Positions 58,480 through 64,000 of a DNA stretch of 64,000 bases are shown in pieces. Made by a program: the position numbers and the translations under genes. The stretch's first letter is position 1. The number at the start of each line of letters is the position of its first letter. Under the pieces are notes generated by a model that saw only the letters and a program-made list of their open reading frames with translations, was not told the origin of the DNA and made no database searches. Source of the stretch: Axinella damicornis (lineage: Eukaryota > Porifera > Demospongiae > Axinellida > Axinellidae); NCBI GenBank assembly GCA_963931865.1, contig OZ007510.1:6735399-6799398 (forward strand), read 5' to 3'.

Positions 58480-58985
58480 ACTATCACACAATCATTCACT
58501 GTTTTCTTCATCACATACACCACCGAAACTACAATTATAGGTTTTAATGTTGCTTGCCGCCAGGGGGCCTAAAGTTGTAATAATGACATTGCATGGGGGG
58601 GGGGGGGGGAAGCATAATATTACTACATGCAATCATGTAGTACAGTGATCGACTTAAGTCGATCCCCAGGGCCCTGGATCCATGCATACCTGGCTGCATT
58701 GTTCTGATCTCTTATAAGGCATAAATATAATTATTACGTCTGGTGTATGTTTATCGTTACAATCACATAATTATATAGCCATGGGTTCCAAGTCACAGCC
58801 CGCATGGTATACTGCACATGGCAGAAACGAATGGCCTGTTAGCAGATCGAGTTCAACATGAGGAATGTGACTGTACATGTCAAGGACATAACATGACAAC
58901 GAAACACGTACTGCAGAGTGCAAGGCAATCAATGGATGGTGGAAGTAACAGCTGCAGGCTTACAATATATGTGTGTGTGAAATTA
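58480..58985. other. Convergent 3' ends of PICK1 and WIPI
   Basis: 506 bp between the two stop codons. It holds a G run (about 58597-58609) and AT-rich sequence suitable for polyadenylation of both transcripts; no canonical AATAAA was certain for either. Confidence 0.5.
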
Positions 58986-61900
58986 TCAACTTTGAACGGT
59001 ATGAGCACTAGGAGGTTGTTCGTCTTCCTCTTCCCCCTCCTCTGCTAAGTTATAAGGTCTTTGGTCATGTGAGTCACTGGGTGGAGTCATGTGACCTCCA
59101 TGTGACTCAGGTGGTGTGTGTCCCTGAGAGATTATGGAGGCATAAGTCTGCTGTCTACTTGTATAGCTTGCTTGACTTGTAAGACCAGCAGCTGCCTGCA
59201 GAGATGAAAATGTCTGCTGGATTAGCTACACAATTAGTCTCGGTCCCAGACCCAAACCACCCCAGCACGGATAGCATCTAGTATCACACGCGGGTGCGAT
59301 ACTGGAAGCGATCCGCGCTGGGGTGGTTTGGGTCTGGGGCCGAGACTACTACACAATTAGAGTTCTGCAGCCACATTCCCAGGACACATCATCTCCTTAC
59401 TGTGAGTGATCGAGCAAGGAGGTGTGGCTAGGAATGGGACTAGCAGCATAGTTTGAGAAGCAACCTCAAGCAAGTTCTATGCTCAATGGTATTATGGTTG
59501 CACTACTCACAGAAGTTACGGAGCTGTCTTCGTCGTGGTAACACTCTCCAACAAGTCTGAAAGGTAGGAAGGAAGTCGTGAGGGCAGCAAGGAGGAGAAG
59601 GGAGGGATGGAGAGGAGACGGGGAGGGAGAAGGAACGGGAAGGGAAGGATGGAGAGGAGAGGGGGATCGAGGGAGAAGGGTGGGAGAGGAGGAGAGAAGG
59701 GGGCTGGGAAAAGGAGGGATGAGAGGAAGGGGAGGGAGGGAGCAGGAGGAGGGAAGGGAAAATATAGAAAGCAGAGAATGAGAGAGTGTGGGATATCTCA
59801 CCCAAACTCCTTAGTAATCTTGCACTCTCCTCCTTCCCTGGGGTCAATGCTGCCAACGTATAGCAGGCCCTCTGAGGTAGCTACCAGGATTCGATGGGCT
59901 CCTTCAATACTGCCGGTGGGACAGGGTACAGGTGAAGGGAGAAATGGCTACGAAGGCCTCCTCAGAAAATGCAACAATCCCTTTAACCTCACAAGTATGA
60001 CTAAAATGATAATAAGGATGGTGATCACCCACCTGGCAACCGTACAGACACTTTTCAGGCCTGCAGAAGGAAGTAGACAGGGCAGGTGCGTTTGTTAAGA
60101 CAGTGAATATCGTACTACTGCACAATGAACCAGGTTGGTTCTCACCAGGTTTGGGTAGCTTCAACTGCGTAAAAGCTCGACTCGGAGTCAAGGCATCCGT
60201 CACCTATGTGTGTGCAACAGGAAATAGCTAGTGTGAGCTGCTGTTGTTATATGAAATGCAGATACAACAAAAATTCAGTATGTATCACCACCAGCACTGC
60301 GGTATCTGGTCAAAATAATGCAGTTGCACTATAAACGTTACTGCTAACATGTACCAGCGGTGATTCCAAAGGCATCAAATGTTGAACTCAAAATGTGCAA
60401 GTACATACGTAGCAGCATTACAGGAGACAGACTACACACATACAATGAGAGAGCTGCAAATCATTCTTCATGTGTAGTATGAACAGTGGAAGCTTGTAGG
60501 AGTCTACCTCTCCCTTGGGTCCTACCACGTGTGGACAGCTGTTGCAAACTGACAGACACCTCCACCTCCCCCACCCACACTCATACACTCTGCACTCACT
60601 TGTGCTGGTAGGTAGCTAGCAGGGGCTGTGAGTGCTTTGCTAAGGTAGCTCATCCAGCCTTGCTGCTCTTCTGCTGGCCTGGGGAGGTGGGAGAGAGAAG
60701 GAGAAAGATAGGAGGGAGGGAAGGAGAGAGGGAGGGGAGGGGGGAGGGAGGGAGGGAGGGAGGGAGGGAGGGAGGGAGGGAGGGAGGGAGGGAGGGAGGG
60801 AGGGAGGGAGGGAGGGAGGGAGGGAGGGAGGGGAGAAAGATGGGGGGACAAGGAGAAAGATGGGTGGGTGGGAGAGAGGGAGGAAGGAAGGAAGGGAGGT
60901 GGGAGTGTGGGATGGGGGGAGGTGGCACCCACAGCATTTCACCGAGCACAAACTTGAAATCCAAAAGTAATTTCATCTCTCACAGCCCTGTTCGTATCCC
61001 CACTTTCTCCCTACACACAAGCCGGACTACATGTAGTTTCAACCATAATGTGGCAGCGCTGGTGGTGTACTTTACAAACGTCACACTCAATGTATGTGAT
61101 ATAACAAATGCAGCTGACGTTGAATCAATGAATGCTAGTCAGCTGTCCCTGCAGCAGTAATGGACTTTTCCGCAACGTTGTGCATGATAACAAGAGTGAA
61201 GATGGTTCACACTTCTGCAGATTGCAGTGTCCTTGTTCCTGGGAAGTCGTGCAGTTGGCGATTTGTGAAGTGAACGAGAGTACGAAGCAGCAGTACAACC
61301 TTTGCAATAACCGAGGGAGGCAAAATGCACACCCACAATTGCAAAGACAAAGTTGAAAAGTACCTAAAAGCAGCTCACACACAAACTATCCTAGCATTAG
61401 GGCCTCACTTCTCCTGTGGAGGTTCAATGAGTCTGAAGACGTGGACAGTCTCTGTACTGCTGGAGCTCACTAGGTACATGTCGTCTGTACTGAAGGACAG
61501 GCAGTTGATTTGAATGAATCTGGAGGAGTAGGATGGGGGGAGGGGGACAAGGAAGTAGATGATGGGGAAGGACGCAGCGAGGAAAGGAGAGAAGTGAGTG
61601 AGGAGACAGGAGATAGGAGATAAACCTCAGCATGTTGACCTACATCTACATGCTAGTACACGCACACTGCACACTGAACCAACACGTCTCTCCTCTACCT
61701 CTGCTCCTCCACACCTCCCCTGACATACATACCTCTTCATCCCTCTTCTGAACTCAAACAGCTTTTCTCCCTGCGGTATGCTGAACACTCGGATGACCGT
61801 ACCCTACAGTGCACACACATGAAACAGTGAACTTCAGAGCAGCCAAACTCATGCACTAACTTGCCTAACCTTATACATGGGCTCCTCTCTACAAACTGTA

Positions 61901-63283
61901 CAGACACTCCAGGACCTCCTACGTAGGTCCAGGAATGAGACTGCTGGCTTACAAAAACCTCCCTCATTCTTAGGCCTCTCAGGAATGAGAACGCCCCATA
62001 TCAGCCTCCCCCTGGAATGAGGCTACTAGCTTACACATGTACTTAGCCTTATTCCAACAAACGAGACTGTGGCAACCAAGGCTGTAACTCACTGTGGTGG
62101 ATGCAGTCGCCAGTTTGGTGCCTGTGACATTGAATGCTAGTGCTGCGAGAGGAGAGTCATGAGCCGTGATTGCAGCAACTGCTTTCTGGATGGCAGAGGG
62201 GGAGATGAGGAGAGGGAGAAAGAATGCATACTGCCAAGTGATTGGCTGAGCCAACTCGCTCCCCCTTACCACCCACCCACAGCCCCCACCCCCACTCACA
62301 CCTATCCCACCCCAACACAGCCCCCACCGCCACCCACACTCACACCTATCCCACCCCAACACAGCCCCCACCCCATCCATAGCCCCCACCGCCACCCACA
62401 CTTATACCTACCCCATCCCAACACAGCGCCCACCGCCACCCACACTCACACCTATCCCACCCCAACACAGCTAGCCCCCACCCCCACCCACAGCCCCCAC
62501 CACCATGCACCCACACTCACACCTACCCCACCCCCACCCCCACCACCAGTGGTTCAGCAGCAACAGTACCTCTAACTCTCTACTCCCTTACCAGGTTAAT
62601 GACATCAAACACTTGCACTTCGCCATTCTGTAGGAGAACAGGAGTCAGAGAGAGAGAGGCAAAAGTACTAACTACATGTACTACACAATATCCTGCCGTA
62701 TTGGACAGTTATTCATCTGTCACATAATGAGTCTGTACCGGTACATGCTATGCATACAACAGTATAAGCACCATACAGGTACCATGGACAAACTATAAGG
62801 ACCTATTGACACCCAACTGCTGTTGAAGGGAGTGACAGTCGGTCATGGCTCACCTGACTGCTGCCGGGATAGGCAATATATCCACTGTCATTGTCCACTG
62901 AAAGAGCACACAATCCTACAATAGAGTACATCACCATTACATGTTACATGCTTGTACATGTACATCATCATTCTTACAGCATTATGTCATCATTATGTCA
63001 TCATTACATCATCACTATATCAAGAACAGGTTTCCCACCTGATGGATTTTTGGGTGTGTCTCTGATTGTGTGCATTACCTGAGGGAGGATTACAATGATA
63101 GCTATGAGTGTATACACAGCCACTTCAGAGTGTGTGCAGTGCTCCAGATCACCTTCATGTCTCTGATATTGTGGATGTACAAGTTCTGTCGAAGAACAAC
63201 CACTAACCGCTAGGATGTGACATTTTGTGTGTGAGTTTGAAGTGGGAGGAGGGGGAGAGCAAGGCATGAGAGTAGGAAAGGAT

Positions 63284-63321
<38 letters not shown>

Positions 63322-63516
63322 GGGGAGGAGACAAAGGAGGGTAGAATGAGGAGATAATCAGAACGTACATCAAAAATTTAAGCCAACAGCTCTGCAATAA
63401 TTCAGTTGCTATGACAACACACACTGTGTGCATAGGTACTGTGGATACCTGTCGATTTAACTTTACTGAGAGAATTGTGTCTGGATAACTGTATGTGCAG
63501 ATCTCTGAGTTTTTCT
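58986..63516 (-). CDS. WIPI/Atg18-family WD-repeat phosphoinositide-binding protein, 5' end outside window
   Basis: Minus-strand exons in reading order: 63451-63516, 63153-63209, 63039-63078, 62854-62915, 62592-62627, 62093-62185, 61733-61803, 61409-61519, 60600-60678, 60146-60203, 60033-60060, 59802-59909, 59511-59556, 58986-59195 (TGA). Phases close at every junction: 1065 nt, 354 residues. Hallmarks in order: [126 protein letters not shown] is the signature that binds PI3P and PI(3,5)P2 in this seven-bladed propeller, which acts at the phagophore in autophagy. The match is to the WIPI1/2 side of the family, not WIPI3/4. The C-terminal exon is a family-variable tail, Ser/Thr-rich then acidic. 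The first blade must lie past position 64000. Confidence 0.95.
59235..59348. mobile_element. Foldback MITE, TAGTCTCGGTCCCAGACC subtype, WIPI last intron
   Basis: Arms of about 40 bp including CCCCAGCACGGAT. Flanked by an exact 9-bp direct repeat CTACACAAT (59226-59234 and 59349-59357). Confidence 0.88.
60738..60831. repeat. GGGA tetranucleotide tract in WIPI intron
   Basis: About 23 units; reads as TCCC on the coding strand, about 60 nt upstream of the exon at 60600-60678 in transcript order. Confidence 0.93.
62270..62560. repeat. C-rich minisatellite in WIPI intron
   Basis: Blocks of CACACCTATCCCACCCCAAC and AGCCCCCACCGCCACC repeat about six times between WIPI exons. Confidence 0.9.
63284..63320. 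repeat. 37-base poly-G tract
   Basis: Uninterrupted G run in a WIPI intron; the longest of a set that includes poly-C at 4-24, 3901-3924, 13731-13753, 40090-40113 and about 58217-58234, and poly-G at 43434-43462. Confidence 0.95.
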
Positions 63517-63577
63517 GTGGAGAGCATGACAGACAATGAGAATAGCCATTCCACAACTTCTACATCATCAATACATT

Positions 63578-63605
63578 AAGATTTTGTGTGTGTGTGTGTG
63601 TTGTG

Positions 63606-63699
<94 letters not shown>
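63578..63699. repeat. GT dinucleotide tract
   Basis: About 60 GT units with one short interruption (TTGTGTTGTG near 63600), upstream of the first visible WIPI exon on the coding strand. Confidence 0.95.
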
Positions 63700-64000
63700 C
63701 TAATGGAACCAGGGGGGACTAGACATGTGATGTTTGCACTTTTTTGATCTCGATTTCATGCTGATGCTCTTCACCAGAGACATTATCTGTTGGTGCATCA
63801 GAGTAGTGAGCTATGCCGGACTCACGTAGACACCATGAGGAACGAGAGCTTGCGAGACTGCTGTAGGCAACAGCTGGCCCAACCTCTGCACTGGGAGCTG
63901 TCCAGTGCTAGACTCACGCGTTGACACAATCGGGGAACAGGAGCTGAAGTGAGCGAAGCTGCTCGTAGGCATTATCATGATTGTAGCATGTACAGCAACT
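63700..64000. other. No supported feature at window end
   Basis: Should be intron of the WIPI gene. A direct similarity exists between CGAGAGCTTGCGAGACTGCT (63843) and CTGAAGTGAGCGAAGCTGCT (63943), suggesting an imperfect 100-bp repeat; the missing first WIPI exons are not recognisable here. Confidence 0.45.

Noticed and set aside
60522..61160. Overlapping Pro/Ser-rich and Gly/Glu/Arg-rich frames
   Set aside because: Produced by the GGGA tract in a WIPI intron; only 60600-60678 on the minus strand is exonic.

Overview
This is eukaryotic, animal-type DNA. Every confident gene is split by GT-AG introns, and the proteins include PICK1 (PDZ+BAR), a WIPI/Atg18 beta-propeller, a PH-START protein and dispanin/CD225-like membrane proteins. 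The landscape is about half repeats: non-LTR retrotransposon remnants, foldback MITEs, minisatellites, one very long satellite, and many homopolymer G/C and GT/CT tracts. A non-bilaterian animal such as a demosponge would fit the gene content and repeat style, but that is an inference; nothing in the window proves the taxon.

Layout. 1-9.2 kb: sparse DNA with a small cluster of dispanin-like genes (minus-strand gene at 4.3-5.3 kb, plus-strand gene at 7.3-8.1 kb, decayed third copy at 3.2 kb), pogo-like and foldback elements. 9.3-14.3 kb: two arrays of a GTGCAC-rich minisatellite, each followed by a copy of the same 0.6-kb unique segment. 14.3-16.8 kb: first copy of a 2.5-2.9 kb segmental duplication carrying a 3'-truncated secreted-protein gene. 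16.8-27.06 kb: about 788 copies in constant phase of a 13-bp GC-rich satellite. 27.1-30.2 kb: a 5'-truncated non-LTR reverse transcriptase and two more minisatellites. 30.4-33.5 kb: a two-exon secreted subtilisin-like protease (minus) and a decayed fragment of a relative. 33.7-36.4 kb: a frameshifted LINE with a TATC tail. 36.9-40 kb: the second, fuller copy of the segmental duplication, running into two SINE-like units. 41.5-50.7 kb: a 14-exon PH-START gene (minus). 51.1-58.5 kb: the 13-exon PICK1 gene (plus), divergent from PH-START across about 425 bp. 59.0-63.5 kb: the 3' fourteen exons of a WIPI gene (minus), convergent with PICK1; its 5' end lies beyond the window.

Exon models for PICK1, WIPI, PH-START and the protease were built by hand from splice sites, phase and protein similarity. 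In all of them the reading frame closes across every junction. Three of the conserved genes in the right half (PH-START, PICK1, WIPI) encode lipid-binding proteins of membrane traffic or autophagy, but their adjacency is not by itself evidence of joint function. The left half is dominated by repeat expansion and duplication, and the most unusual signal is the 10-kb 13-bp array that starts exactly where the two segmental copies stop matching.
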